Below, piece after piece: positions 23,501 through 33,175 of a stretch of 64,000 nt of DNA. A program made the position numbers and the translations under genes. Source of the stretch: Hemileia vastatrix. Its lineage: Eukaryota > Basidiomycota > Pucciniomycetes > Pucciniales > Zaghouaniaceae. The stretch spans positions 8,525,001 to 8,589,000 of the forward strand of contig JASXTE010000013.1 of assembly GCA_030280995.1 (NCBI GenBank), given 5' to 3'. The notes beneath the pieces were generated by a model. The model searched no databases. It was not told where the DNA came from and worked only from the letters and a program-made list of their open reading frames with translations. Position 1 is the stretch's first letter, and each line of letters opens with the position of its first letter.

Positions 23501-25691
23501 CATCATCACTGTAAGATATGTTACTCTTGCAATCCTCACTGGATTCCACATTCTCATCTTCATGATTACTAGGTTCAGAATTCTCTGAGGTTTCAATAAC
23601 ATTTATTCTTTTCTTACACGTGTGACCTTTAACCCAAGGTTCATTACATTTGTAACAAGTGTTATTTTCTTGTCTCTTAGGGACAAGGGGAGCTGAAGGT
23701 TTTTTCATTTCCACTGGTAACTTACTTGTAGTAGGTTTTACCACGTCAACACTTTGTCTGTAATTACTATACTTGGTTTCATATTTGTGGTTTAATAATA
23801 TCTCATTGCATATATTAATGAATCCAGAGGTGTCTCTGACAGTTTCAGTTCTAGCAACAATAATGTCTCTAACTGATATAGGCAATTTGTATATTATTTT
23901 TTCTTTCCACTCTTCATAATCCATTTTTGGATCCATAGCTTTCATGATTTTTATTAAATTCATTAAGAAGACCATGAGTTTATCTCCAGCATTTGGATTA
24001 TATCTGGCCCTTTCATACAGTCTTTGTTGAGTGATTCTAAATTTTGGGCCACCAAATTGCCTTTCAATTAGTGCCTTCCATTCATTCCAGGAGTAATTAA
24101 TTCCCTCACTCAATACAGATTCAAACCATAATAAGGCCACATCTGTAAATAAAGATATTAACTTTGAAGTAATTTCTTCATCAGGTAATTTATATGAAAA
24201 TTTTAAGTTATCAATTCTTTGTATGAATTGTTGCCAATCAGATTTTGAAGCCCCGTCAAAAGAAGGGTACTGATCTAACTTAGGCCAGTTCTTTTGGCTA
24301 GTTTTTGCTTCCCTAACCTGAGGAATATTGAGTAATTCACTTACTTTAGAAAGATGATCATTTATTTCATCTTTTACTGATTTTATATTCTCAGAGCCCA
24401 TAACACTATGTTCATGTTCAATCATTGGTTTATCATCAGAGTGTTTCATAAAAACTGGTACTCTTTCTACATAAGAGGTATTATCTTTTATTGTTTCAGT
24501 ATTTTTCAAAATGTTAGCTACTTCAATTTCTACTCTTTGTAACCTATCTTTTATCACAGGTACATGATTTAAGGTATCATTTACATTTGAAAAAGACAAT
24601 TTTACACGTCCCTCTATGGTAGCCATAATATTCTGAGAGTGTTCTAATTTACTTTCTAAATTTCTAATCTCAGATTTTAATCTTTTATTCTCATTGATTA
24701 ATTCATTATTTGAATTTTCAATAATTTTTAATTTATTGCCTGTGGTACTCAATGATTGTGTTAGTTGTAATAATACACTTTCTGTATTAATGTTTGACTC
24801 TTTTGAGAACTCTTCCAATTTTTCAATTCTCAATAATAATTTACTTATTATTTTTGATTCCATTGGATTCTCTTTTAAAAAATATTCTATTTTTTCCGTG
24901 TCCAATTCAGAAGACTCATTATAAGGGTCAAGATTTAATTCATTTGATTCCATTTTTATATTAATAGTATTTTCCTGGTGATCAATAAAACTATTTACAT
25001 TGTCCTCATGTAAAGACAAGTTTAACATATTCTGTTCAAATGAATAATCCTTTAAATCCTTATCAATAATATCCAATATTTCCTTATCAATCTCATTACC
25101 TATAAGTAATTTATTTTCAGGTTGATATAATTGATCATAAGAAGTTGGATGACTTACCAAGGTCTTATCCCACTTCCCCTGCCTCTCCTTGCCTTTCCCC
25201 TGTAAGGGTGACTGCTGGAGCCCTGCTGTTGAGGATTGTTGTAGTTTTGGGCGTACCAATCCCATTTCCATTTGCTTACAGTAATTTTTTGGTCCTCCTC
25301 TTGGGCTGGAGGTGTTGCTATGGAATTGTTGGGTGCCACTGTTGGTGGTTGAGTCTTTATGTCCACTAGAGCTTGGTTGACCTCTATGAGACCTTGAGCT
25401 GCTCTCTTTTCCAGATTGTTGATCTGGTCCACTATATTGTTGACTCTTATTGTCAAGGTGTTCAGTAGGGTGGATAGGGAGTGAACTTGTTCTTGTAAAG
25501 TATTTTTTGTTTTCTTTATTGAAACCTGCTTTAAAAGCTTTTCCCTTTCCTCCAGAGACATTGACGGAGTGTTGTTGATTATGGGAGAGTCCTGGCCCTC
25601 CATTTGAATGTCCTGTAACAGGTCTTTCAGCTCTAGGTCTTAAGTTATAAGGTTTTACCTTATTACTTACAATGTCATTGTTGTCACACAT
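20559..25691 (-). CDS. Element B Gag-Pol polyprotein (gag, protease, RT, RNase H, integrase)
   Basis: An open frame of about 1710 residues from the ATG at 25691 (16 codons are open upstream to another ATG at 25739; 25691 is preferred because its codons are the spliced exon as well). Residues below count from 25739. Coiled coil about 300-420; capsid-like region about 490-640 (FDGASKSDWQQFIQRIDNL); zinc knuckle CYKCNEPWVKGHTC; protease ILDTGAAGSVVS near 805; RT with YIDDIIVFS near 1165; RNase H YTDASFIGLGAAL near 1310; integrase zinc finger (HDDILAGHF...CDSCQKSK) near 1546 and D,D,E around 1610-1713. The frame ends by TGA right after the catalytic Glu helix (LAERMIQTLEDMIRRY). The first ~200 residues overlap a second conserved frame. 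Confidence 0.88.
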   Translation of the reverse strand: MCDNNDIVSNKVKPYNLRPRAERPVTGHSNGGPGLSHNQQHSVNVSGGKGKAFKAGFNKENKKYFTRTSSLPIHPTEHLDNKSQQYSGPDQQSGKESSSRSHRGQPSSSGHKDSTTNSGTQQFHSNTSSPRGGPKNYCKQMEMGLVRPKLQQSSTAGLQQSPLQGKGKERQGKWDKTLVSHPTSYDQLYQPENKLLIGNEIDKEILDIIDKDLKDYSFEQNMLNLSLHEDNVNSFIDHQENTINIKMESNELNLDPYNESSELDTEKIEYFLKENPMESKIISKLLLRIEKLEEFSKESNINTESVLLQLTQSLSTTGNKLKIIENSNNELINENKRLKSEIRNLESKLEHSQNIMATIEGRVKLSFSNVNDTLNHVPVIKDRLQRVEIEVANILKNTETIKDNTSYVERVPVFMKHSDDKPMIEHEHSVMGSENIKSVKDEINDHLSKVSELLNIPQVREAKTSQKNWPKLDQYPSFDGASKSDWQQFIQRIDNLKFSYKLPDEEITSKLISLFTDVALLWFESVLSEGINYSWNEWKALIERQFGGPKFRITQQRLYERARYNPNAGDKLMVFLMNLIKIMKAMDPKMDYEEWKEKIIYKLPISVRDIIVARTETVRDTSGFINICNEILLNHKYETKYSNYRQSVDVVKPTTSKLPVEMKKPSAPLVPKRQENNTCYKCNEPWVKGHTCKKRINVIETSENSEPSNHEDENVESSEDCKSNISYSDDENEIFVLEQDIMFLNDAIPHTDTSLTSIEEAEIIKDVSHDTYRITPIRAPIIICGKEMNAILDTGAAGSVVSLNALMKLDSKYQEKLEPVQTKNWRGFGSVLNPIGKYKTAVFFKYNNGYVRAVCEFVVMDNNNCSDWFIIGNDLLTKFGIKLDPANSCFTIGVNGKRKFKICSENSVYTISPREEQLQGGRTTNEVGELENEIQKASFSPQLSKIEQEDILRLIKSYPMAFAHGSNELGLVKDHEMKISLSCDLDNIPGSLKKKPYPASPAKRKDIEDNIKLLLEMGIVEKVDTTPKYCVISPVLISYEKDKARLCGDYRALNTYTVDDIYPLPRIASIHATLQGAKYISCLDGNKGYHQIPVERNSQNYLLITTHMGIYKYVRMPFGPKNAPSVFQKLMDSVFHQEMVEGWLLVYIDDIIVFSKTYDEHLNYLKRVFQKMDEINMTIALKKCKFGFQSLKVLGHVVSGLQICVDQNKVAAIKNIGIPKNVKEVQSFLGMCGYYRQYIKNYQSIAAPLTTLIRKNEAFIWNNERQHAFNKLIECLMSAPILGLPDFTLPFILYTDASFIGLGAALQQKQIINGKLSEVVICYISRTLRKTELRYGATQLECLAVVWALEKLHYYLEDQKFELITDCSAVKSLLNMKTPNRHMFRWQLAVQEYRGRMTITHRAGTLHSNVDLLSRSPLPNDADNPAFVPENEVIHIFGIYIVDLEEEFMQTILENYSSDKDLSKLSTILNDPTNASMSALIKTLPPKYKNALEKGKLSIEDGYIYYRKKLSNVIVIPPSMKELMLSTCHDDILAGHFDFNKTLTRVKTTAWWINMKEDVQKYIETCDSCQKSKRLTGKRAGLLQQIEQPKAPWEIINIDFVTGLPLAGKESFNSCWVILDRLTKMCKFIPTHKEVSAKDLVLLWWTQMMNTAGFPKAIISDIDPKFTSEFWTSLMEVSGCQLKLSTAHHPQTDGLAERMIQTLEDMIRRY
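25154..25691 (-). CDS. Element B spliced Gag-N protein in an overlapping frame
   Basis: Model: exon 25691-25671 (seven codons), 58-nt intron 25670-25613 (GTAAGTAATAAGG...TGTTACAG), exon 25612-25154. Splicing shifts into the +1 frame, which reads about 150 residues: a basic coiled coil (LEEREKLLKQVSIKKTKNTL, LSTLLNTLTIRVNNIVDQIN), KWKWDWYAQNYN, then an Arg/Gly-rich end (HPYRGKARRGRGSG) and Trp-stop. Element A has the same arrangement with an independent intron sequence, and D has the same 58-nt intron, so conservation supports the model. Function unknown; the basic tail suggests RNA binding (inference). The stop overlaps a perfect GTAAGT. Confidence 0.65.
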
Positions 25692-26015
25692 TTTTACGTG
25701 GAATTTAAAGAATTGAAAGTTTAGATATGAAAACTTCAAAAAGGAGTTTTATCAGTATTTATAAATACCACTGAAGACAATTTTATTGCTTACTTATTGG
25801 TATGAAGTGAATCTTTAAGTGCCAAAAGTCAAATATGCTTTTATGTGGTCACTTGATTTAACTGGTCTACAATATGTAGCCGTGTTTTTATATTCAAAAG
25901 AAAACAACTTTCAGTATGATTCTTTCTCAATATTTAATGAATTTTACAAACCAATAAAAGAAAAGATTAAGAGTCCTGTTAAAAGAAAACAATTAATCAG
26001 TTTAATTGGTTTATT

Positions 26016-26182
26016 ATCTGCAAAGATCACAAATTTAATTGGTCTATTGACAGACTCCCACTAAGAACAATTATATGTTAAATTAGTGGTAAAAATTTTA
26101 TCTGCAAAGATCTCAAATTTAATTGGTCTATTGACAGACCCACTAATAACAATTATAAGTTAAATTAGTGGTAAAATTGTTG
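26016..26182. repeat. Two tandem 83-84-bp units in the element B leader
   Basis: Units 26016-26099 and 26100-26182 share ATCTGCAAAGATC.CAAATT, AATTGGTCTATTGACAGAC and TTAAATTAGTGGTAAAA. The pair is also present, inverted, in the leader of element D around 48478-48615 and duplicated at 35475-35641. Confidence 0.8.
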
Positions 26183-26341
26183 ATTCAATATCACAATTTT
26201 ATAATATAACAGGGCTTCTTTTTCTGAAATCACTATATAAGTGACCCCAACCTGTTGTAATTATCCAAATATTTCTATAGGGATATTATTTACGTGCACC
26301 TTCTTTTGAAAATTTCACTTACAGGATTATAACAGAATTCT

Positions 26342-26359
26342 TGAGGAAAGGCCCCCAAT
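26342..26359 (-). promoter_or_regulatory. Element B primer-binding site candidate
   Basis: On the minus strand the 5' LTR end (CCTGACA) is followed by ATTGGGGGCCTTTCC. Element A has ACTGGGGACCTTTCC and D ATTGGGGGATTTTCC at the same place, so the site is conserved; the tRNA was not identified. Confidence 0.55.
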
Positions 26360-27860
26360 TGTCAGGCTAAGGTCAAGTACAAGGACGTGAACTAGCTTGA
26401 ATAGTCAGTTGTCTAGAAGATTTTAATGGTCCTATATGAATACTGTAGTTCTAATCCACTAAGTTGTAAAATATAATCAAATATAAAGGTCTCAGTAATA
26501 TAATTCTCACTATTCTTATATATGGCTTACAATCTTTATAGTTGGTAGAAAAATAGATTATATAAATTCAGATACTATTCAAAAGTCTTATAAAAGTACT
26601 AATTGATATGTATTATAATTGATTTGGTTATATTGGTTAAATTGTAATGATAAAGAATGCAGAAATACAACCCAAAAACCTCCTCCTTTTATACACACTG
26701 AGTTCCCCAATGATTCCCTTGATGTACCACCCAATACACAGTTAATCACGCCTCTAAACAACTAATAGACATTCCCATCAACATTCCCAGTGACCCATGA
26801 CATAATTAGAAGAGTAATAACCGCCAAAATCCTGAAATAATAAGGGAAATCCATCAAAATTAAAGAAAAAGACAAAAAGAGAGTATATGCGTAGAAAACA
26901 ATAATATTAAGGACTAAAGGAGACTTTTTAAGGTTAATAATAGCTTAATAATAAGGGGGATTGACTGTAGAAATAATGGGGCTAATCCTGACATTATACT
27001 ATGTGAAATTCCCATTCAAAAATAACCAAAATTGACTGAGAAACCACCCAAAAACTTAAAAAAGAGCGTGAGATGTGGGGTAACTACATGCAGTTCTTGG
27101 CAGGCTCTTGCACGGGTAAATCCTTGACTAAAATTAGGCGAATTTAAGCGTGGTGATGAAATAAAGTGCCAAGAGTGAGGTTATTAATGAAATTAGTGCA
27201 TATAAACAGGGTCAATGCATTATTAATTAAGCTAGGACACTAAATAAGCGCCTGTCGCCTATTTTAGTGTGTTTCCCCACAGTGGGCGTAGAATGTGGGG
27301 TAATTATAGTGTGAAAAAGCTAACTTTGCTAAAAATGAAGCTATTCACACGGGAAAAAAGCAGGCAGTATGTGGCCAGTACACAGAAGCCATTTCTGGCA
27401 TAAAAAACACCAAATTTGAAAAGTGTTATTTTTATGCATTTAAATAGCCAAATCAATAGTTCTAAATGAGCCCAATTGATCTGTCAAAGCGCAATTTTGA
27501 TATTCTCAATTTTATAGCGCATATAGTCAACTTTTAAGTGAAATAAAGTGCATTTCTTGTTTTTTGCATAAAACAATGAATATAACAGCTTTAAGTGTAC
27601 TTAAAAATTATGTAGCCTTATACTTAAGGTTCTTAAGATTACCCTAACATACTCCAACTTAATATTAAGTACATAAGACCTATAAAAGGTGGATATATGC
27701 GTGTATATAAGGTGTTATAATGGCATTTTTTGTGTATTATCATAATTTTACTTATGTATACTATTTGTGTACTCTCATTTATTATTTCCATGTATAGTTC
27801 ATGTGTTTAACATAACTTATAGTTACTTTTTACTCAGTCCTGGAGATATACAGGCTGACA
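26360..27860 (-). repeat. Element B 5' LTR
   Basis: 1501 bp, with intact ends (TGTCAGCC...CCTGACA on the minus strand) and the GTTTC duplication outside. Confidence 0.9.
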
Positions 27861-27865
27861 GTTTC

Positions 27866-28247
27866 TCAGTCAATTTTGGTCATTTTTGAATGGGAATTTC
27901 ACGTAGTATAATGTCAAGATTAGCCCCATAATTTCTACAGTGAATCCCCCTTTATATTAAGCTCTTATTGACCTTAATTGTACCTCTTTATTCTTTTATA
28001 TTGATTTATAATACGCATATACTCTCTTTTTTACTTATTCTTTAATTTTGATGGATTTTCCCTATTATTCCAAGATTTTGGCGGTAGTTACTCTTATAAT
28101 TATGTTATGGGTCACTTGGGATGTTGATGGACAAGTCTATTAGTTAGATGGAGGCGTAATTAACTGTGTATTGGACTGATAAATTAAGTGATTCATTGGG
28201 GAACTCAGTGTGTATTAAAGGAGGAGGTTTTGGGGCTTGTTTTCTAC
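27866..28247 (+). repeat. Element D 5' LTR, piece 2 of 3
   Basis: Resumes D's LTR after the B target duplication and ends at TCTAC (28243-28247), the A insertion site. It is the inverse complement of about 18440-18820 in the B LTR. Repeated at 37325-37706 by the tandem duplication. Confidence 0.85.
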
Positions 28248-29382
28248 TGTCAGCCAGGCTATTCCAGGAGTCCAGTAAATGATATATAACTTATAAAACC
28301 TGAAAGAGTGGGTAAGAATTGTATTTAATGAATATAACTTAATATTTTATTGCATAATGAAATTATATAAGTATTTTATTATATACAAGTGTTACATTAA
28401 ATTTATTGGTTATATAAATTTTTATATACAGTTAAATTGAACATAATATAATATATTCTACAAATAATGGCGCATTTTTATGTATTTAATAATTATAAAT
28501 TTATATTTAATTAATTGAAAAACATATATTATAATTATAAGTGTAAAATTGACTTATAATATATTTAAATTAATTACTTAAATTTATATATTAAATAATA
28601 CCTCTCATATAATACTAAACAATAATTAATGACGCTTCTTTTGACCCTTAAATTGTGTTAGAAAAAACAAATAAATTAATTTATACTAAATTGAGATTAA
28701 TTACATGTTTTGTTGCGTCAAAGTATTTTTTGTTTCACTTAAAATATCCTTTAATCAGACTGTACCATCTGTTTGGAATTATTTTTCTCATAGTTCCTAT
28801 GTTCCAATCTTGTTTAGTTATTCACTATTTTCACTTACTGATTTGGGAATTAATGGCGGGAAAATTGGAATCTTAATTGGGGTTTTAATTAATTGTTTCA
28901 TGTTTTTCTCTATATTGTTATGTTTCATTTACTCTTTGATATATTTGTTTTATTCCATTCTAATCATTGTATTTACAAATATAGTAGCGCTTCAGAGGAC
29001 CCATTGCCTATAAAAGGGCCTTGGATAATCCCCTGTAGCCTCATCACTTATTATACACTCAACAAATTAAATACTATTTTACTATGTTTATATTTTTTAT
29101 TAGTAATACAATTCTAATTAAAAGTCTATATAACAAATTAAAGGTTGCTTTAAGTCTGATAGTAATTAAAAGTGTTTGCCGCACAGAATCCTTACATTGA
29201 ATAATATTATTATTAATAAATTCTAAGTTTTTGTCATCTCTCAAAGTTGCTCACCGTTGTTTCCCTCTCAAATAAATTAAATATATATTATTGTGATTTA
29301 TTTCTTTATTTTCCCTTGTCCTCCTCCTTCTCTCCTCCTTTTCTCCTATTTTCCTTACCTTCTTCTAGACAACTGACCGACA
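28248..29382 (+). repeat. Element A 5' LTR (unit 1)
   Basis: TGTCAGCCAGGCTATTCCAG to GACCGACA. TATA-type box GCCTATAAAAGGGCC near 29007. Short open frames inside are repeated in all three LTR copies only because the LTR is repeated. Confidence 0.9.
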
Positions 29383-30074
29383 ACTGGGGACCTTTCCAAA
29401 CGACGACGATGATCGAGCCTGGCAACGAACGACAAAACGCACGGACCACCTAGCAAAAACAAAAACTTTTGCCGCGACTATGTTTTGAACTTGGGTTCGA
29501 TATCTTAGGTTTATATTATATTAATTTTTATATTATTTTGAAGTGATTTTTTGATCACTATAGTAAGTTCACCTTTGCACCTCTCACTCACATTACTATA
29601 TTTTTACTGCAATAACAGTGATTGTGGCTTAATTGCTGATTCACTGAGTGTAAGTGTTCAATTGTTAAATTTTTTTTTTCCTAGTTGACCATTATAGAGT
29701 GTCAAATCCTCTTAGTCCTAGAAGAATTGACATTTTTATTAATACAAATTGAATTATTAATTTAATTTTTTTTTATTATTAATTATTGTTAATTTTGGTT
29801 GACTTAAAAGTACTTTGTGCTTAGTCCCAAATATATTGCCATATTTAATATTGGTAATTAATTGGTTGAATTAACTTGATTGTTATTCCCAATTTAACCT
29901 TGCAATCCATTGTTTTTTTTTAAAAAAAATTAATTTTTTATAATAATTACTTTATATTGAAAATTTTTTTCTATAATTTAATTAATAAAATTTTTTTTTA
30001 TTTGGAGCAATTATTGACTAACCTTTATTATTTTTTTTAATAAATAATAAGTAAATTAAAATCTTCCCACTAGT
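29383..30074 (+). other. Element A leader with primer-binding site candidate
   Basis: ACTGGGGACCTTTCC at 29383 follows the LTR directly, as in B and D. The remaining ~690 bases are noncoding and T/A-rich. Repeated at 38842-39533. Confidence 0.6.
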
Positions 30075-30756
30075 ATGTCCAACAATTTGGCAGAAAAAAT
30101 GGATAACGTGCAAGTGGATGAAATAGAAATTGACTATGATGCTGACACTGTAAGTTCTTCTAAAGTTGGTCATAAAAAATCTTATACTAACACAAAGAAT
30201 TCACATACTGCAGGATGTGGAAATGACAGGAAATGCAAACAAACCAAACCCCCTTCCCCCAGTACCACAAAAGGAAGTAAAGCCTCTAGTGCCTCAAGAA
30301 GGTCTTCCAAAAGGCTTCAAAATAAAAAAGCTTCCTCTGCCACAACAAATCAGCAACCTATCCAGTCATATAAAAGAGTTGAAGACAGAAAATATGACGT
30401 ACAAAGCAAAGGTAGACACATTGTGGGATCAGGTCCAAGAACTCAGGAACCAGATTCAGGCCCAGGCCCCTCCTCAGTTGCCTCCCAATCAGCCTCAGTT
30501 TCAGGCTCAACCTTCACAGCCACCCAGCTCAACCATCCAAAATCCAAATACTATGGAAGTAGAGCAATGGAAATGGGATTATCTAATGAGTAACTACCAA
30601 CAGAATGTGCAACACCCTCCTCATCATCAGCCTGGCCCATCCAGAACACCCAATTTCCATCCACCTCCTCATCCCTACCAACAAGGCAGGAGAAAGAAGG
30701 CCCAAGCACAATCCCAAACCCAGTCCCAGGGGAAGTTTCCTCCTCTGCCATGGTAA
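30075..30756 (+). CDS. Element A spliced Gag-N protein in an overlapping frame (unit 1)
   Basis: Exon 30075-30149 (25 codons, acidic), 64-nt intron 30150-30213 (GTAAGTTCTT...TACTAAC...ACTGCAG with a textbook branch point), exon 30214-30756, total about 205 residues. The second exon is Pro-rich, then a coiled coil (QQISNLSSHIKELKTENMTY, VDTLWDQVQELRNQIQ), WKWDYLMSNYQQ, a Pro/His-rich part and a basic end (PYQQGRRKKAQAQ) closing with Trp-stop. Layout and the WKWD motif match element B's frame. Without splicing the first ATG reads the other frame, which meets a TAA at 30591. ATG at 30750 overlaps the stop. Confidence 0.65.
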
Positions 30757-33131
30757 GTAATTTGGTTGATAGTCACTTGGGTATGTTTTCTAATAAATCT
30801 TCTTCTGCAGGTAATATTATTGAACATGGTGAAAGAACAGTTAAACCTGTTAAAATACAGCTTCCTGTAACTAGTAGCCCTATTGATGTAATTAGCAAAT
30901 TTTCATTTGATGAACCTTTACATTTAAATTCTACATCTTTAATTAATACCTCTCTTGCAATTAAAAATGATTCTGTTCCCCCTGAAATCTATACCTTAAT
31001 TGAAAAAACTTCTGAGGAAATATTGAAAGATACCCTTGATTTTAATATTGTGAAAGACAAACATGTGAGAGATGTGTTAATCCATGAAAATGATAGATTA
31101 AATAATTTACACTTGCAATGTAAAGTGAGTTCTTCTGTACAAGATACAGCTTATTTAAAAATCAAAGAAACCTTAAATATTGTTCTTAGTCAACAAAAAC
31201 AAATAAGAAGTGACCATAGAGCTATCTCAGATAGAAATATCAGTCTACATAAGACCTTGAGTGAATTGAAACCCCTTATTGAGGAAAATTATTCATTCAA
31301 GAATGAAATAAAATCTCTGAAAAATGAGTTTAAGAAGCTAAAAAATGATTTCCATGCACTAAGTACCAAACACTCAGTTTCTGAGGACAGAAATGTTCTA
31401 TCTCTTGCAAAAGTAAATGACCAGATGTCTGAAATTCCAAGAATAAGAAACTATGTGTCTGACCTACAGGAAAAGTTCTCAACCTTAACCATCAATAATG
31501 AATTAAATGAGATTTCTGTGAATAAGCTGCATAAAAATAAAGGGAAAAAACCTGAGCATGGTTCATCCTTTCTTCCTCATATTTCATCCATTAAACAAAC
31601 TGAAAATGAGTCTGTAAAATCTTTTGCTACTAGCAAAAAATCTTGTGATGGTCATGCACCAGCTGTTTCTGTAAATAATGAAATTTCTGAACACCTGGCT
31701 AAACTTCAGGAATTGTTAATAATGAATAATTCAAACAAAAAATTGGACCATCCCAGTAGTCAGAAAAATTGGCCTAAGTTAGACCAATATCCTACCTTTG
31801 ATGGTGATTCTTCCTCTGATTGGCAACACTTTATCCAAAGAATTGATAATTTAAAGAGATCTTATAAACTACCTGATGAGGAAATTGCTTCTAAGCTAAT
31901 TTCTTTATTTTCCAATGTAGCCTTGATGTGGTATGAATCTGTCCTCTTAGATAACAATCATTATACATGGAATGATTGGAAATCCTTGATTGAGAATCAG
32001 TTTGGTGGTTCAAAATTCAGGTCAGCTCAGCAGAGACTGTATGAGAATACTAGATATGTATCCTCCTCTGTTGAAAAGCCCATTGTTTTTCTGATGAAAA
32101 TAACTAAAATCCTTAGAGCAATAGATCCAAAATTGTATTATGATATTTGGAGAGATAAAATCTTCTATAAATTACCAAATTCTCTTAGGGATTTGATTGT
32201 TGCTAGAACTGAGCATGTAAGAGAAAATTCTTCTTTCATTAATATCTGTAATGAAGTACTACTCAACCATAGATATGAACCAAAGAATTACCTTAGTAAA
32301 TCTTATAATGATCAGAATAAACCTTCTATAAAGCTCCCAGAAAAATCTGGTAAACCCTCTGCCCCAGTTGCACCTAAAAAATATGCAACAAATACTTGTT
32401 ATAAATGTAACAAACCGTGGCAGAAGGGTCATGTTTGTGACAAGAAAATTCATCTTGTTGAACAAAATGAAGACACTGATGAAGTTGAACTTGATGTCAG
32501 TAATTCTTCCAGTGACTGTGAAAGTAATATCTCCTATGACAATGAATCTATTAAAGATGTTTTAATGTTGGAACATGATGTCCATTATTTAAATAATATA
32601 TCTGAAGATTGTGTATTGAATTTATCTTCAGTAGAAAATGCTGAGATAATTAAAGATATTACTAACAATTCTATTCATATATCCACTTTAAAGGCACCTG
32701 TTATCATTAATGGTAAAAATGTTGATGTAGTTTTTGATTCTGGTGCTGGAGGAAGTGTAGTATCTGAAAAAGCTTTGGCTTCAGTGGATAAGGAATATTT
32801 GAGTAAATTATTACCTATAACTTCTGAAAAATGGAGAGGGTATGGTTCTACCTTATTTCCTATTGGCAAATACAAATCCTCTGTATTCTTCAAATATAAT
32901 GGTGGTTTTGTCAGAGCTATTTGTGAGTTTGTTGTCATGAAAAATGATAATTTGAGCAATTTTTTTATTATGGGAAATGATATTTTAACCATGTTTGGTG
33001 TGAAACTGGACCCAGCAAATAATTGCTTTACCTTAGGAATGAATGGGAAAAGGAAATTCAAAATTTGCTCTCCTAGAACTTCTGGGAATTTGTTGAAATC
33101 TTGTAACTCACTGATCCAGTGTAAAGGTTGA
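30750..33131 (+). CDS. Element A Gag-protease ORF (unit 1)
   Basis: 793 residues from an ATG that overlaps the Gag-N stop (ATGGTAA). The frame is the same as that of the unspliced upstream ORF, separated only by the TAA at 30591. Coiled coil about 130-240; capsid-like region about 345-500 (FDGDSSSDWQHFIQRIDNL); zinc knuckle CYKCNKPWQKGHVC near 549-562; aspartic protease VVFDSGAGGSVVS near 661, with DSG instead of B's DTG. It ends with a TGA at 33129 where B continues into pol (Gly-Arg position), so this is probably a lesion. 44 bases on, the solo-LTR fragment begins. Confidence 0.85.
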   Translation: MVSNLVDSHLGMFSNKSSSAGNIIEHGERTVKPVKIQLPVTSSPIDVISKFSFDEPLHLNSTSLINTSLAIKNDSVPPEIYTLIEKTSEEILKDTLDFNIVKDKHVRDVLIHENDRLNNLHLQCKVSSSVQDTAYLKIKETLNIVLSQQKQIRSDHRAISDRNISLHKTLSELKPLIEENYSFKNEIKSLKNEFKKLKNDFHALSTKHSVSEDRNVLSLAKVNDQMSEIPRIRNYVSDLQEKFSTLTINNELNEISVNKLHKNKGKKPEHGSSFLPHISSIKQTENESVKSFATSKKSCDGHAPAVSVNNEISEHLAKLQELLIMNNSNKKLDHPSSQKNWPKLDQYPTFDGDSSSDWQHFIQRIDNLKRSYKLPDEEIASKLISLFSNVALMWYESVLLDNNHYTWNDWKSLIENQFGGSKFRSAQQRLYENTRYVSSSVEKPIVFLMKITKILRAIDPKLYYDIWRDKIFYKLPNSLRDLIVARTEHVRENSSFINICNEVLLNHRYEPKNYLSKSYNDQNKPSIKLPEKSGKPSAPVAPKKYATNTCYKCNKPWQKGHVCDKKIHLVEQNEDTDEVELDVSNSSSDCESNISYDNESIKDVLMLEHDVHYLNNISEDCVLNLSSVENAEIIKDITNNSIHISTLKAPVIINGKNVDVVFDSGAGGSVVSEKALASVDKEYLSKLLPITSEKWRGYGSTLFPIGKYKSSVFFKYNGGFVRAICEFVVMKNDNLSNFFIMGNDILTMFGVKLDPANNCFTLGMNGKRKFKICSPRTSGNLLKSCNSLIQCKG

Positions 33132-33175
33132 ACAACAACTGAATTGGATGATTTATTACATGAAATAAATACTGC

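Larger units (their letters stand above)
18137..27860 (-). mobile_element. Element B, full-length chromovirus (Ty3/Gypsy), minus strand
   Basis: LTRs at 18137-19637 (3') and 26360-27860 (5') are each 1501 bp and differ at only about five sites I can see, implying a young insertion. They are flanked by a perfect 5-bp duplication GTTTC (18132-18136 and 27861-27865). Order on the minus strand: 5' LTR, leader with 84-bp repeats, spliced Gag-N frame, gag, protease, RT, RNase H, integrase, chromodomain, purine-rich tract, 3' LTR. The insertion lies inside the LTR of an older relative (D) in opposite orientation. The coding region carries one stop and one frameshift near the 3' end. Confidence 0.9.

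Noticed and set aside
25819..26064. 81-residue plus-strand frame in the B leader (and 35278)
   Set aside because: Antisense to the element, in the leader repeat, destroyed in D.
28655..29117. Overlapping 73-102-residue frames repeated at 28655, 38114 and 47232
   Set aside because: They lie in the A LTR and are conserved only because the LTR is repeated; they are hydrophobic, overlap in different frames, and differ by stop-neutral changes without a clear signal.
29480..29500. GGGTTCGA as a tRNA B box
   Set aside because: No cloverleaf or A box could be found around it.
30150..30213. Assembly error as the cause of the frame change in A gag
   Set aside because: The same frame change with splice signals is present in B and D, so it is not a local error.
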